Positions 8,455 to 16,083 of a DNA stretch of 48,110 bases are shown here, one piece after another. The stretch lies in assembly GCA_022844405.1 (NCBI GenBank), contig JALHLV010000029.1:1-48110 (forward strand). The letters run 5' to 3'. Each line of letters opens with the position of its first letter. Within the stretch, counting starts at the first letter, position 1. The translations under genes and the position numbers were made by a program. The notes under the pieces were generated by a model. That model was not told where the DNA came from. It made no database searches and saw only the letters and a list, made by a program, of their open reading frames with translations. The stretch is from Sphingomonadales bacterium (lineage in GTDB: Bacteria; Pseudomonadota; Alphaproteobacteria; SMXS01).

Positions 8455-9732
8455 CTACTCCGCCGCCATTGACTGCTGCTGGCGCAGCCGTTCGTTGGTG
8501 TCGTTGGGGTGGATCCATTCGTCGCCGATCACCGGCTCGGCGCGCAGGTGCGCCGGGACGATGTTGGCGCCGATGGTCTTGTCGATGTTCTGGTGCATGT
8601 GGTAGATGCGCGCCTCCTGGTAGCACAGCGGCACGCCCTTGAAGGCATAGGAGTCCACCGACTTCTGGATCGCGTCGCCGAACTGGGTGTCCTCGGTGAT
8701 CACCACGTTGAAGTACTCGATCTGCTTGCGCCAGATCTCCGGCACCGGACCGGTGCCCCAATCCATGGCGAACCAGCGGATCTCGTATTTGGTCTCGCGG
8801 ATGTTCACCGGCCAGAAGTGCAGCACCGGAAACAGGGTCGGCCCCAGCGGCGACACCCAGTTGGGTTCGATGTGGTAGGACTGGGTGCAGGTGCGGCCGA
8901 TTTCGCCCACCGTGTCGATCTCAGGCAGCCCCTGGCCCACCTGGGCATAGCCCGACTTGCGCCCCACGACCCGGTTCGGCGCCACCATGCGCGAATGGCC
9001 GTGCGGATAGAGCGTGTTGACGTTGCCGCGGTAGTCCAGGCTCGGGTCCACCGTCTGCGGGTGGATCGACTTCACATGATAGACCTCCATGTTGGCTTCC
9101 ATGGCGATCTTCCAGTTGCAGTGCAGGTCCCAGATGTAGTGGTCGACCAGGCGCAGGTTCTGGAACTGGAACTCCTGCAGCTCGTCGTAGATCGGACCCA
9201 TGTAGTCGCGCAGCGACGGCGCATCCTCGTCGAAGTTGACGAAGATCAGCTTGCCGAACATCTCGGTTTTCACCGCATAGAGGCTGCGGCATTCCATGTC
9301 GAAGTCGACGAAGTCGCGTCTGTCGCGCATGCCGACGAGCTCGCCCTGATGGTTGTAGGTCCAGCCGTGATAGCCGCACACCAGCCCGTGCTCGGCGGTG
9401 CCGTACTTTTCGGTGACGACCGGCGCGCCGCGGTGACGGCAGGTGTTGTAGAACGAGCGGACCACGCCGTCCTTGCCGTGCACGATGACGATGGGCTGGC
9501 GCGCGATATCCCACAACATGTAGTTGCCCGCTTCGGGAATCTCGTCGAGCGTGCCGGCCAGCATCCAGACCTTGCTCCAGTAGTGCTTGTTCTCCAGCTC
9601 GAAGAACTCTTCGTCGTTGTAGCGGCCGGCGGGCAGGTCGGGGAACTTGGGGAAGCCCTCAGGCGGCGACTTGCGCTTGAACTCGAAGTCGATCTGCTGG
9701 CGGATATCCCGGATCTGCTCTTGCGTCAGCAT
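8455..9732 (-). CDS. Rieske non-heme iron oxygenase, large (alpha) subunit
   Basis: The 425-residue protein has the Rieske [2Fe-2S] motif C98-x-H100 ... C119-x2-H122 (CRHRG and CGYHGWTY). It also has the mononuclear iron site in NMEVYHVKSIH, with His219 and His224 as predicted ligands; an Asp in the later EDTQFGD segment is a candidate third ligand. Such enzymes hydroxylate or demethylate aromatic or alicyclic substrates using electrons from a reductase and ferredoxin. No reductase, ferredoxin or small-subunit gene is adjacent, so electrons must come from elsewhere. The AGGAG site 8 bases before the ATG supports this start. Confidence 0.93.
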   Translation of the reverse strand: MLTQEQIRDIRQQIDFEFKRKSPPEGFPKFPDLPAGRYNDEEFFELENKHYWSKVWMLAGTLDEIPEAGNYMLWDIARQPIVIVHGKDGVVRSFYNTCRHRGAPVVTEKYGTAEHGLVCGYHGWTYNHQGELVGMRDRRDFVDFDMECRSLYAVKTEMFGKLIFVNFDEDAPSLRDYMGPIYDELQEFQFQNLRLVDHYIWDLHCNWKIAMEANMEVYHVKSIHPQTVDPSLDYRGNVNTLYPHGHSRMVAPNRVVGRKSGYAQVGQGLPEIDTVGEIGRTCTQSYHIEPNWVSPLGPTLFPVLHFWPVNIRETKYEIRWFAMDWGTGPVPEIWRKQIEYFNVVITEDTQFGDAIQKSVDSYAFKGVPLCYQEARIYHMHQNIDKTIGANIVPAHLRAEPVIGDEWIHPNDTNERLRQQQSMAAE

Positions 9733-9794
9733 GTCATGGTCTCCTGGCTGGGCATTTTATGCGCTGGTGCATCTTCTACAGGGATTCGTCGGTA

Positions 9795-11039
9795 TCAGCC
9801 AGCCCTCGGCGTCAGCCGAAGCGGCAGCTTCGTCGGCCCCCGCAGCGCGAAGCTGGGGTGGTAGTGGATTTCGGATGACGGCACGGCCAGCTCGAAATGG
9901 CTGAAGCGGTCGAGAACGGCGCGGAAGCTGACCAGCATCTCGGCGCGGGCAAGCTGGGAGCCGACACAGTGATGGATGCCCGAGCCGAAGGCGATGTGGG
10001 CGCCGTTGTTCTTGCGGTCCAGGTCGAACTCCTCGGGCCGGTCGAACTTGGCCTCGTCCCGGTTGCCGGCGGCATAGCGGATCATCACCGTCGCGCCCTT
10101 CGGGATGCGCACGCCGCCGAGCTCCGTGTCCTCGGCGACATAGCGGAACAGGCCCTGAACCGGCGACTCGATGCGCAGGATTTCCTCGACGAACTTTGGT
10201 AGCCGCTCGGGACTGGCGCGCAGCCGCGCCTGCAGGTCCTGATCCTCGGCCAGGCGCTGGAGGCCGTTGGCGATACCGTTGGTGGTGGTTTCGTTGCCGG
10301 CCACCAGGATCTGCTCGACGATCGACAGTACTTCCTTGTCGGTCAAGGGCCGTTCGCCGTCGTAGGTGGCCTGTACAAGGTCGCTCATGATGTCGTCGCG
10401 GGGCAGGGTCCGGCGCTCGGCCATGCGGGCGATCATGTAGTGCTGCATCTCGACCACCTTTTCGGCGGCATCGATCAGCACCGCGTCCGGGACCTTCATG
10501 CCGAGGCCGATGACCCAGGCGTCGGACCATTCCTTGAACTTCTGGAAGTCCTCGCGCGGCACGCCGAGCTGGTCGGCGATGACGTACATGGGCACCGGCA
10601 CGGCCAGGTCGGCGACAGCGTCGCACTCGCCCTTGCCGGCGAACGTCTCGACCAGGCCGGCCACCACCTCGGTGATGTAGGCTTCCATCTGGCGGATGCG
10701 GCCGGCGCGGAACGCGTCGTTGACCAGACCGCGATAGACCGTATGGCCGGGCTGGTCGTTGTTGACGATGGTCGGCATGAACCGGCCATAGCCCTTCTCG
10801 TTGATGATCCGCTCGGCCTCCTCGCAATAGAGGCCGGCGCGGCGGCCGGACGGCGCCAGGTTCGAGTAAACCTTGTTGTTCTTCATCACCTCCAGGAGCA
10901 GGTCATAGGACGTGACGATATACATGCCGGTCTCGGGCATCAGATAGACCGGCGCCTCTTCGCGGAGCACCTTGTAATAGGCGAATGGGCACTGCTGCAC
11001 GGCAGGGTCCAGCAGGCTGAACTGCTCTGGCTTGTTCAT
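9795..11039 (-). CDS. cytochrome P450 (first of three)
   Basis: The 414-residue soluble bacterial P450 has the I-helix oxygen-activation motif AGNETTT (residues 247-253), the K-helix ExxR (Glu286, Arg289) and the heme loop [10 protein letters not shown] with proximal Cys358. It would hydroxylate a hydrophobic substrate, with electrons from ferredoxin and reductase partners not seen nearby. It is the first gene of the P450-Rieske-VOC-CoA-transferase set. It is divergent from a LuxR-type regulator, and a lux-box-like palindrome lies 62 bases upstream of its ATG. It is clearly less similar to the other two P450s here than they are to each other. Confidence 0.95.
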   Translation of the reverse strand: MNKPEQFSLLDPAVQQCPFAYYKVLREEAPVYLMPETGMYIVTSYDLLLEVMKNNKVYSNLAPSGRRAGLYCEEAERIINEKGYGRFMPTIVNNDQPGHTVYRGLVNDAFRAGRIRQMEAYITEVVAGLVETFAGKGECDAVADLAVPVPMYVIADQLGVPREDFQKFKEWSDAWVIGLGMKVPDAVLIDAAEKVVEMQHYMIARMAERRTLPRDDIMSDLVQATYDGERPLTDKEVLSIVEQILVAGNETTTNGIANGLQRLAEDQDLQARLRASPERLPKFVEEILRIESPVQGLFRYVAEDTELGGVRIPKGATVMIRYAAGNRDEAKFDRPEEFDLDRKNNGAHIAFGSGIHHCVGSQLARAEMLVSFRAVLDRFSHFELAVPSSEIHYHPSFALRGPTKLPLRLTPRAG

Positions 11040-11101
11040 GTGGGTACGCTTCCCCGTATTCCCGATGCCATGGAGTTTGGGCGAACGCGCCTGTAACGTC
11101 T

Positions 11102-11121
11102 ACCTCTCGGAATCGACAGGT
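11102..11121. promoter_or_regulatory. lux-box-like 20-bp palindrome
   Basis: The 20-mer ACCTCTCGGAATCGACAGGT has the size, outer ACCT...AGGT ends and imperfect dyad symmetry of the classical Vibrio fischeri lux box: the left half and the inverted right half agree at 8 of 10 positions. It lies between the divergent P450 gene (62 bases from its ATG) and the LuxR-type gene (18 bases from its ATG). It could thus activate the catabolic set while repressing the regulator gene. Binding by the neighbouring regulator is an inference. Confidence 0.55.
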
Positions 11122-11139
11122 GGGGAGCGCCGCGCGAGG

Positions 11140-11907
11140 ATGAGCCTGAACGACGTCACCGCATGCCTCGACGCACTGGAGCGCGCGACCCGGCTCGCCG
11201 AGGGCGTCGGCCTGCTGCGGCGCATCGGCGAACTGATCGGCATTCCGCTGGTTGCTGCCCTCGACGACATCTCGACCACCGTGCCGCTGACCGACGAGGA
11301 CGGCAACCGCCTCGCCGAGCTGTTCGGCTGGAACAAGGCGGCGATCGACGAATGGGTCGATCAGAACTACACGCTGATCAGCCCGACGACGCACGCCTGC
11401 CGCTTCCAGCACCTGCCGTTTTTCTGGCAGGCGAACCATCCGTTCCCGCAGGAGCAGGCGCTGGAGCCGATCCAGCGCAAGGTGCTGGACTGGCAGGTGA
11501 GCCAAGGCATCCACGGCGCCATCATCGTGCCGACGCATCTGTCGCGCGGCCGGGTCGGTTCGGTGTCGTGGCTGAACCGCGATCCGGCGCTGGACATCGA
11601 GCCGATCTGGCGCGAGCACCGTCGCGCGCTGCTGCTTGCCGCCTTGCAGTTCATGCAAATCGCCGACACCGCGCGCGGCATCAGCGCCCCGGAAACCGCG
11701 TTCATCTACCTGACCAGCCGCGAGATCGAGTGCCTGACCTGGGCCGCGCGCGGCAAGACCGACCAGGAGATCGCGGTGATCCTGTCGTTCTCGCCCTCGA
11801 CCGCCCGCTTCCACATCGAGAACGCCGCCGGAAAGCTGAACGCGGTGACGCGAACCCAGGCCGTGGCGAAAGCCGCGCAGCTCGGAATCATCGGGCCGAT
11901 TTTTTGA
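11140..11907 (+). CDS. LuxR-family regulator with autoinducer-binding-type domain (LuxR solo)
   Basis: The 255-residue protein has an N-terminal domain (about residues 10-165) like autoinducer-binding domains, including the NYTLISP...PFFW stretch, and a C-terminal LuxR helix-turn-helix (about 190-250: [21 protein letters not shown]). Where AHL receptors carry Asp-Pro, this protein has Ser-Pro, so the ligand may not be a standard acyl-homoserine lactone. No luxI-type synthase is in the window. The ATG at 11140 starts just before the conserved domain; upstream in-frame starts would overlap the promoter region. It is divergent from the P450 set, which it probably controls. Confidence 0.85.
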   Translation: MSLNDVTACLDALERATRLAEGVGLLRRIGELIGIPLVAALDDISTTVPLTDEDGNRLAELFGWNKAAIDEWVDQNYTLISPTTHACRFQHLPFFWQANHPFPQEQALEPIQRKVLDWQVSQGIHGAIIVPTHLSRGRVGSVSWLNRDPALDIEPIWREHRRALLLAALQFMQIADTARGISAPETAFIYLTSREIECLTWAARGKTDQEIAVILSFSPSTARFHIENAAGKLNAVTRTQAVAKAAQLGIIGPIF

Positions 11908-11911
11908 GGGG

Positions 11912-12142
11912 TCACAGGTCGACCGGTTCCGGAGGTGGATCGTCGATTTCCGGGAACTCTTCGTCAATTGGCTCCAAAGTCGCGAGAAACTCCAGAAGTG
12001 ACCGAGACTTGGGCCTAACAGGCTCGAGGATTAGGCGGTTACCCTGCTTCCGTATCGTAACCGTATCTCCCTCGATTTCGAATTCGCGCGGGATGCGGGT
12101 GACTTGATGAGTACCCATTCGAAATAATTTGAGCTGACGCAT
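11912..12142 (-). CDS. solitary VapB-like antitoxin (AbrB fold)
   Basis: The 76-residue protein contains the AbrB-type DNA-binding region KLFRMGTHQVTRIPREFEIE followed by DTVTIRKQGNRLILEP, then an acidic Pro-rich tail. The ATG at 12142 follows AGGAGGG by about 10 bases; a longer in-frame start would add a non-conserved segment. In a normal module the vapC toxin would follow on the same strand, but the next gene downstream is the convergent LuxR-type gene, whose stop is 4 bases away. No toxin is present upstream either. It is either an orphan antitoxin or a stand-alone regulator. Confidence 0.75.
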   Translation of the reverse strand: MRQLKLFRMGTHQVTRIPREFEIEGDTVTIRKQGNRLILEPVRPKSRSLLEFLATLEPIDEEFPEIDDPPPEPVDL

Positions 12143-12218
12143 AATGACACGACCCTCCTGATCACCAGCAAACTGGATCGGAGAGTCGATAAAGCTAGCG
12201 AGAAATAACAACCCTCGC

Positions 12219-12309
12219 CGTCATTGCGAGCGCAGCGAAGCAACCCAGGCGTTGGTGTAGAGGCACCGGCGTCTGGATTGCCGCGTCGCTTCGCTCCTCG
12301 CAAAGACGG
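12219..12309. repeat. palindromic interspersed repeat (REP-like)
   Basis: The left arm CGTCATTGCGAGCGCAGCGA (12219-) is mirrored by a right arm ending near 12307 whose reverse complement begins CGTCTTTGCGAGGAGCGAAG. The arms are imperfect inverted copies of about 30 bases around a 25-base centre. This CATTGCGAGCGNAGCGAAGCAA motif is widespread between genes in alphaproteobacteria. It lies between the start of the solitary antitoxin gene and the stop of the acyl-CoA dehydrogenase gene. Confidence 0.75.
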
Positions 12310-12321
12310 CGATGGAGAATG

Positions 12322-13344
12322 TCACGTCCGCGAGGCGAACTTCCACAGATTGTCGGCGCCGGCCTTGGCCACCTGGCGGCCGATCTCGGCCTGCCAGTAG
12401 GGCTCGCCGCCGAATTCGTCGCGCCATGCCCACAGCCGCCTGGTGAACTGGTGCAGCGCGTATTCATGGGTGAAGCCGATGGCGCCGTGGGCCTGGTGGG
12501 CCAGTTCGGCGGCGATGCCCGCCGCCTCGCCGACGCGGGCCTTGGCGACGGCGATGGAGACGCCCGGGTCGCCCGCTTCGGTCGCCTCGATGGCCGTGTC
12601 GGCGGCCGAGGACGCCGCCGCCACCTGGCCGGCCATGGCCGCCAGCGACTGCTGGACGGCCTGGAACTTGGACAGGGTCCGGCCGAACTGCTTGCGGTCC
12701 TGCACATACTGCACCGACATGGCGAGAATGCCCTCAAGGGCTCCCGCCATCTGCACCGAGCGCACCAGGGCGCCGAGCTGCCAGACGCGGCCGGCCGGGA
12801 CCTTGCCGACGATGGTGGCGGACGCCCCGTCGAAGATCACGGTGTCGCGCGGCTCGCCGGCCATGCTCTTGTCCCGCTCGATCCTGACCGCCTTGGGATC
12901 GACGATCGCGAGCCCGGCGGAGGTCGCCACCACGATGGCCGCGGCGGCGTGCGCGAACGGCACCCGCGAGGCGGTGCCCGACAGCGTGCCGTCCCTGAAC
13001 TCGATGACCTCGCCCGCGCGGACCGGCGCGATGGTGAGCGGACCGGCCGGCACGTCGGCGCCCGCCTCGGCCAGCAGCACGCCGGCGATCAGCGTCTCGG
13101 CCAACGGCAGCGGCGCCGCATAGCGGCCCGACGTCTTCAGGAAATAGAGGCCGTCGCCGATGGTGCCGCCCGCGCCGCCGCGTTCCTCGGGAACGGATGC
13201 CTGGGTCAGGCCGGAGTCTTCCAGCGTCTGCCACAGGCCAGCGGGCCATTCGCCCTTCTCGGCCTTGTCGACGAGAGCCTGGTCGCAGAGGTCGCGGAAG
13301 ATGCGTTCCGCGGTGTCGAGGATCAGCGTGCGCATGTCGTTCAT
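12322..13344 (-). CDS. acyl-CoA dehydrogenase, shorter subunit of a heteromeric enzyme
   Basis: At 340 residues it is shorter than a normal acyl-CoA dehydrogenase. It keeps the C-terminal helical domain with YVQDRKQFGRTLSKFQAVQQ, but the middle beta domain is poorly conserved. Its ATG overlaps the stop of the next dehydrogenase gene by 4 bases (ATGA), implying translational coupling. Long-plus-short pairs of this kind form alpha2-beta2 dehydrogenases, as known for the actinobacterial steroid side-chain FadE pairs. A similar heteromer acting on a bulky acyl-CoA is inferred here. A palindromic repeat follows the gene. Confidence 0.85.
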   Translation of the reverse strand: MNDMRTLILDTAERIFRDLCDQALVDKAEKGEWPAGLWQTLEDSGLTQASVPEERGGAGGTIGDGLYFLKTSGRYAAPLPLAETLIAGVLLAEAGADVPAGPLTIAPVRAGEVIEFRDGTLSGTASRVPFAHAAAAIVVATSAGLAIVDPKAVRIERDKSMAGEPRDTVIFDGASATIVGKVPAGRVWQLGALVRSVQMAGALEGILAMSVQYVQDRKQFGRTLSKFQAVQQSLAAMAGQVAAASSAADTAIEATEAGDPGVSIAVAKARVGEAAGIAAELAHQAHGAIGFTHEYALHQFTRRLWAWRDEFGGEPYWQAEIGRQVAKAGADNLWKFASRT

Positions 13345-14495
13345 CGTAGGCCGAGCCCCCTTGCGATCATGCCGCGCAGGATTTCGCGGGTGCCGCCCTG
13401 GATGGTGAGCGACGGCGCGATCAGCGTCGCCGTCCTCAGCATCTTCTCGTATCTGGAATTGCTGCCGGCGCCGTCCTCGGGCGGACAGATCAGCCGCGCC
13501 ACTTCGGGCACCTCCTTGCAGTAGTTGGTGCCAACGTCCTTGACCAGCGCCGCCTCGGTGACCGGCATCTTGCCGTCGGCCAGCATGCCGGCGACCGATA
13601 CCGACATGCCGCGCAGGGTCATCAGGTGCGCGGTCAGCCGGCCGATGGCGCGCGCCTCGACCTCGGACGGGTCGTCGCCCACCTGGCGGACCAGCTCGAC
13701 CAGGGTCTGGAACGTCGACAGGATGCGCTCGGGGCCGCTGCGCTCATAGGCCAGCTCGCTCATCACCTGTTCCCAGCCGGCGCCGATCTCGCCGACCACG
13801 TTCTCATCGGGGACGAAATAGTCGGTAAAGACTTCCTGGTTGAAGTGGTGCTCGCCGGACAGGTTGTAGACCGGACGGACCTCGACGCCGGGCGCCTTGA
13901 GGTCGACGATCATCTGGCTCATGCCCTCGTGCCGGTTGTCCGGATTGACGGGCGAGGTGCGCACCAGCGCGATCATGTAGTGGCAGATATGGGCGAGCGA
14001 GGTCCACAGCTTGGTGCCGTTCAGCAGCCAGCCGCCGTCGGTGCGCGTCGCCGACATGCGGACCGAGGCCAGATCCGAGCCGCTGTCCGGCTCGGACATG
14101 CCGATGCAAAAGAACGCCTCGCCGGCGACAATCCTCGGCAGGAATCGCTGGCGCTGCTCCTCGGTGCCGTATTTCAGCAGCAGCGGACCGCTCTGGCGGT
14201 CGGCCACCCAATGGGCGCCCACGGGCGCGCCGGCGGCCAGCGCCTCCTCGGTGACCACGTAGCGGTCGAGGAAGGTCAGTCCGCGGCCGCCATACTGCTT
14301 GGGCCAGGTGATGCCGATGAAACCGGCCTGGCCCCAGCGGCGCGAGAATTCCAAGTCGTAGCGGGCCATGGCCTCCTGACCGCGGCCGAAGCCGCCCGCG
14401 GCGTATTCCTTCTGCAGGAACGCGCGCACTTCAGCCCGCATGGCCTCCTGTTCCGGCCCGAGCGTGCGTGGCGGATATGTGAGGGCTGTGGTCAT
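13341..14495 (-). CDS. acyl-CoA dehydrogenase, longer subunit
   Basis: The 384-residue protein has the flavin/substrate-binding segment MSEPDSGSDLASVRMSATR and NGTKLWTS of acyl-CoA dehydrogenases. Near the C-terminus, where medium-chain enzymes have the catalytic Glu in YEGT, it reads TIQGGTREI, so the base must be elsewhere or be supplied in the heteromer. The ATG at 14495 is preceded by GGGGAGAG; longer in-frame extensions upstream are antisense to the MAPEG gene and are rejected. It overlaps the shorter subunit by 4 bases. It introduces an alpha-beta double bond into an acyl-CoA and passes electrons to ETF. Confidence 0.92.
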   Translation of the reverse strand: MTTALTYPPRTLGPEQEAMRAEVRAFLQKEYAAGGFGRGQEAMARYDLEFSRRWGQAGFIGITWPKQYGGRGLTFLDRYVVTEEALAAGAPVGAHWVADRQSGPLLLKYGTEEQRQRFLPRIVAGEAFFCIGMSEPDSGSDLASVRMSATRTDGGWLLNGTKLWTSLAHICHYMIALVRTSPVNPDNRHEGMSQMIVDLKAPGVEVRPVYNLSGEHHFNQEVFTDYFVPDENVVGEIGAGWEQVMSELAYERSGPERILSTFQTLVELVRQVGDDPSEVEARAIGRLTAHLMTLRGMSVSVAGMLADGKMPVTEAALVKDVGTNYCKEVPEVARLICPPEDGAGSNSRYEKMLRTATLIAPSLTIQGGTREILRGMIARGLGLR

Positions 14496-14622
14496 GGCTC
14501 TCCCCTGGAGGTTCGGATCGGACAGGCGCTGTACGCGTCGGGTTCGCCGCCGGATTTGTGGCCTGCAACTTAGTGCGTCTCGCGCCTCGCCTGCAAGGCT
14601 GCAGAAACCTGCCGGATGCCGA

Positions 14623-14653
14623 TTGTAAGGCGGATGTCGCCATGCATTATAGT
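14623..14653 (+). promoter_or_regulatory. candidate sigma-70-type promoter of the MAPEG/GST pair
   Basis: TTGTAA (14623-14628) and TATAGT (14648-14653) are spaced 19 bases apart, ending 28 bases before the MAPEG start codon. The spacing is slightly long and the -35 is partial, so this is a modest prediction. It faces away from the acyl-CoA dehydrogenase operon. Confidence 0.35.
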
Positions 14654-14681
14654 GCGAGCGGAAACGGCACAGGGGGAGGAG

Positions 14682-15335
14682 ATGCACGGCGTCAATCTGA
14701 GCGTGTTCGGCACGGCTGTCGGTCTTGCCTTGATCATGGTGGGGATCGGCCTGACCTATGCCTATCGCCGCATCCTGCCTTATCTGAAGGATCCCGAGGC
14801 GCAGCCCCACAAGCCGCCGCCGACGCTGATCCCGATCTTCGGTGGGTTCATGAAGGGCGCCTGGGCCTGTTTCGCCGTGGGCATCGGCCTGGTGGTCGTG
14901 TCCATCGTCCTGGGACCCGGCATCCCGATCGGCCGCGGCCTCGCCCAGGTGCCGGTGACGCTGTACTACACGGCGGCGCTGGGCCTGCTGCTGGTGATCC
15001 TGACCTACAACGTGCTGCATCACCGGGTCCGCTCGACCGTCGAGAATTTCGGCAACGAGGACAAGACCGCCGACCGCATCGCCCGCGTACACGCCAACTA
15101 CACGGAATATGTGCCGACGGGCCTGGCGCTGCTGATCGCGCTGGAATGGTCGGGCGCGCCGTCGCTGATGGTGCATTTCGGCGGCGCCCTGTTCACCGTC
15201 GCCCGCTACCTGCATGCCTGGGGCTACAGCAAACACGAGATGGCCAGCTTCGGGCGCATCGTCGGCATCCAGGCGACCCTGCTGGCGCTGTGCTACATGG
15301 TGGTGGCATCCGCCTATTACATCCTGATCGCGTGA
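14682..15335 (+). CDS. MAPEG-domain membrane protein
   Basis: The 217-residue protein has a membrane anchor at about residues 8-25, two more hydrophobic segments before residue 105, and then the MAPEG core. The core starts at VENFGNEDKTADRIARVHANYTEYVP, the Glu/Asn/Arg-rich signature that in microsomal GSTs binds glutathione, and is followed by two membrane helices. The N-terminal extension is unusual for the 130-residue family. AGGGGGAGGAG precedes the ATG. It lies 10 bases before a Nu-class GST gene, so the two are probably co-expressed for detoxification or isomerisation of reactive intermediates. Confidence 0.82.
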   Translation: MHGVNLSVFGTAVGLALIMVGIGLTYAYRRILPYLKDPEAQPHKPPPTLIPIFGGFMKGAWACFAVGIGLVVVSIVLGPGIPIGRGLAQVPVTLYYTAALGLLLVILTYNVLHHRVRSTVENFGNEDKTADRIARVHANYTEYVPTGLALLIALEWSGAPSLMVHFGGALFTVARYLHAWGYSKHEMASFGRIVGIQATLLALCYMVVASAYYILIA

Positions 15336-15345
15336 GGACCGGACG

Positions 15346-16083
15346 ATGATCGACCTCTACTATTTCCCGACGCCGAACACCTGGAAGGTCAGCATCTTCC
15401 TGGAGGAGACCGGCTTGGCCTACAATGTCATCCCGGTCAACATCATGGTCGGCCAGCAGTTCGAGCCGGACTTCCTGAAGGTCAGCCCCAACAACCGGGT
15501 GCCGGCCATCGTCGACCACGACGTCAAGGGACCGGACGGCGCGCCGCTGTCGATCTTCGAATCCGGCGCCATCCTGATTCACCTGGCGGAGAAGACCGGC
15601 CAGTTCCTGTCCACCGACCCCTTCAAGCGCGCCAAGGTCATGGAGTGGGTGATGTGGCAGATGGGCGGCCTGGGTCCCATGGGCGGCCAGGCCAATCACT
15701 TCCGCGCCTATGCGCCGGAGAAGCTGCCCTACGCCATCAACCGCTACACCAACGAGGTGGCGCGGCTGTGGGGCCTGCTCGACGACCAGCTCGAGGACCG
15801 CGACTGGATCGCCAACGACGAATACTCCATCGCCGACATGGCGTGCTGGGGCTGGATCACGCTGCACGAGCTGCAGGGCCAGGACCTGAACGACACGCCG
15901 CACCTGAAGCGCTGGTTCGAGGCCATGGGCGAGCGCCCGGCGGTCAAGCGCGCCTATGCGCTGGGCCGCGAGATCGCCGCGACGCCGGGCAAGATTTCCG
16001 AGGAAGCCAAGAACCTGCTCTACGGCCAGACCCGCGAGCAGCTGCTGGAACGCAAGAAGGCGAAGCGGGCGGCGAAGGGCTGA
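15346..16083 (+). CDS. glutathione S-transferase, Nu class (YfcG/YghU-like)
   Basis: The 245-residue GST has an N-terminal thioredoxin-like domain with TPNTWKVSIFLEE. The Thr/Asn pair in this motif replaces the catalytic Tyr/Ser/Cys of other classes and marks Nu-class disulfide-bond reductases. SPNNRVPAIVDH and LSIFESGAILIHLAEKTG form the glutathione site, and the helical domain contains WQMGGLGPMGGQ. Known relatives reduce disulfides or peroxides with two glutathiones. It sits 10 bases after the MAPEG gene. Its stop codon directly abuts the stop of the convergent P450 gene with no base between. Confidence 0.92.
   Translation: MIDLYYFPTPNTWKVSIFLEETGLAYNVIPVNIMVGQQFEPDFLKVSPNNRVPAIVDHDVKGPDGAPLSIFESGAILIHLAEKTGQFLSTDPFKRAKVMEWVMWQMGGLGPMGGQANHFRAYAPEKLPYAINRYTNEVARLWGLLDDQLEDRDWIANDEYSIADMACWGWITLHELQGQDLNDTPHLKRWFEAMGERPAVKRAYALGREIAATPGKISEEAKNLLYGQTREQLLERKKAKRAAKG

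Noticed and set aside
6641-9864. Long plus-strand frames opposite the CoA-transferase and Rieske oxygenase genes
   Set aside because: They are His/Arg/Asp/Val-rich translations with no domains, caused by codon bias of the real minus-strand genes that carry clear catalytic motifs.
14496-15236. N-terminal extension of the long acyl-CoA dehydrogenase frame
   Set aside because: It runs antisense through the MAPEG gene, is not conserved in the family, and a good ribosome site and ATG exist at 14495.
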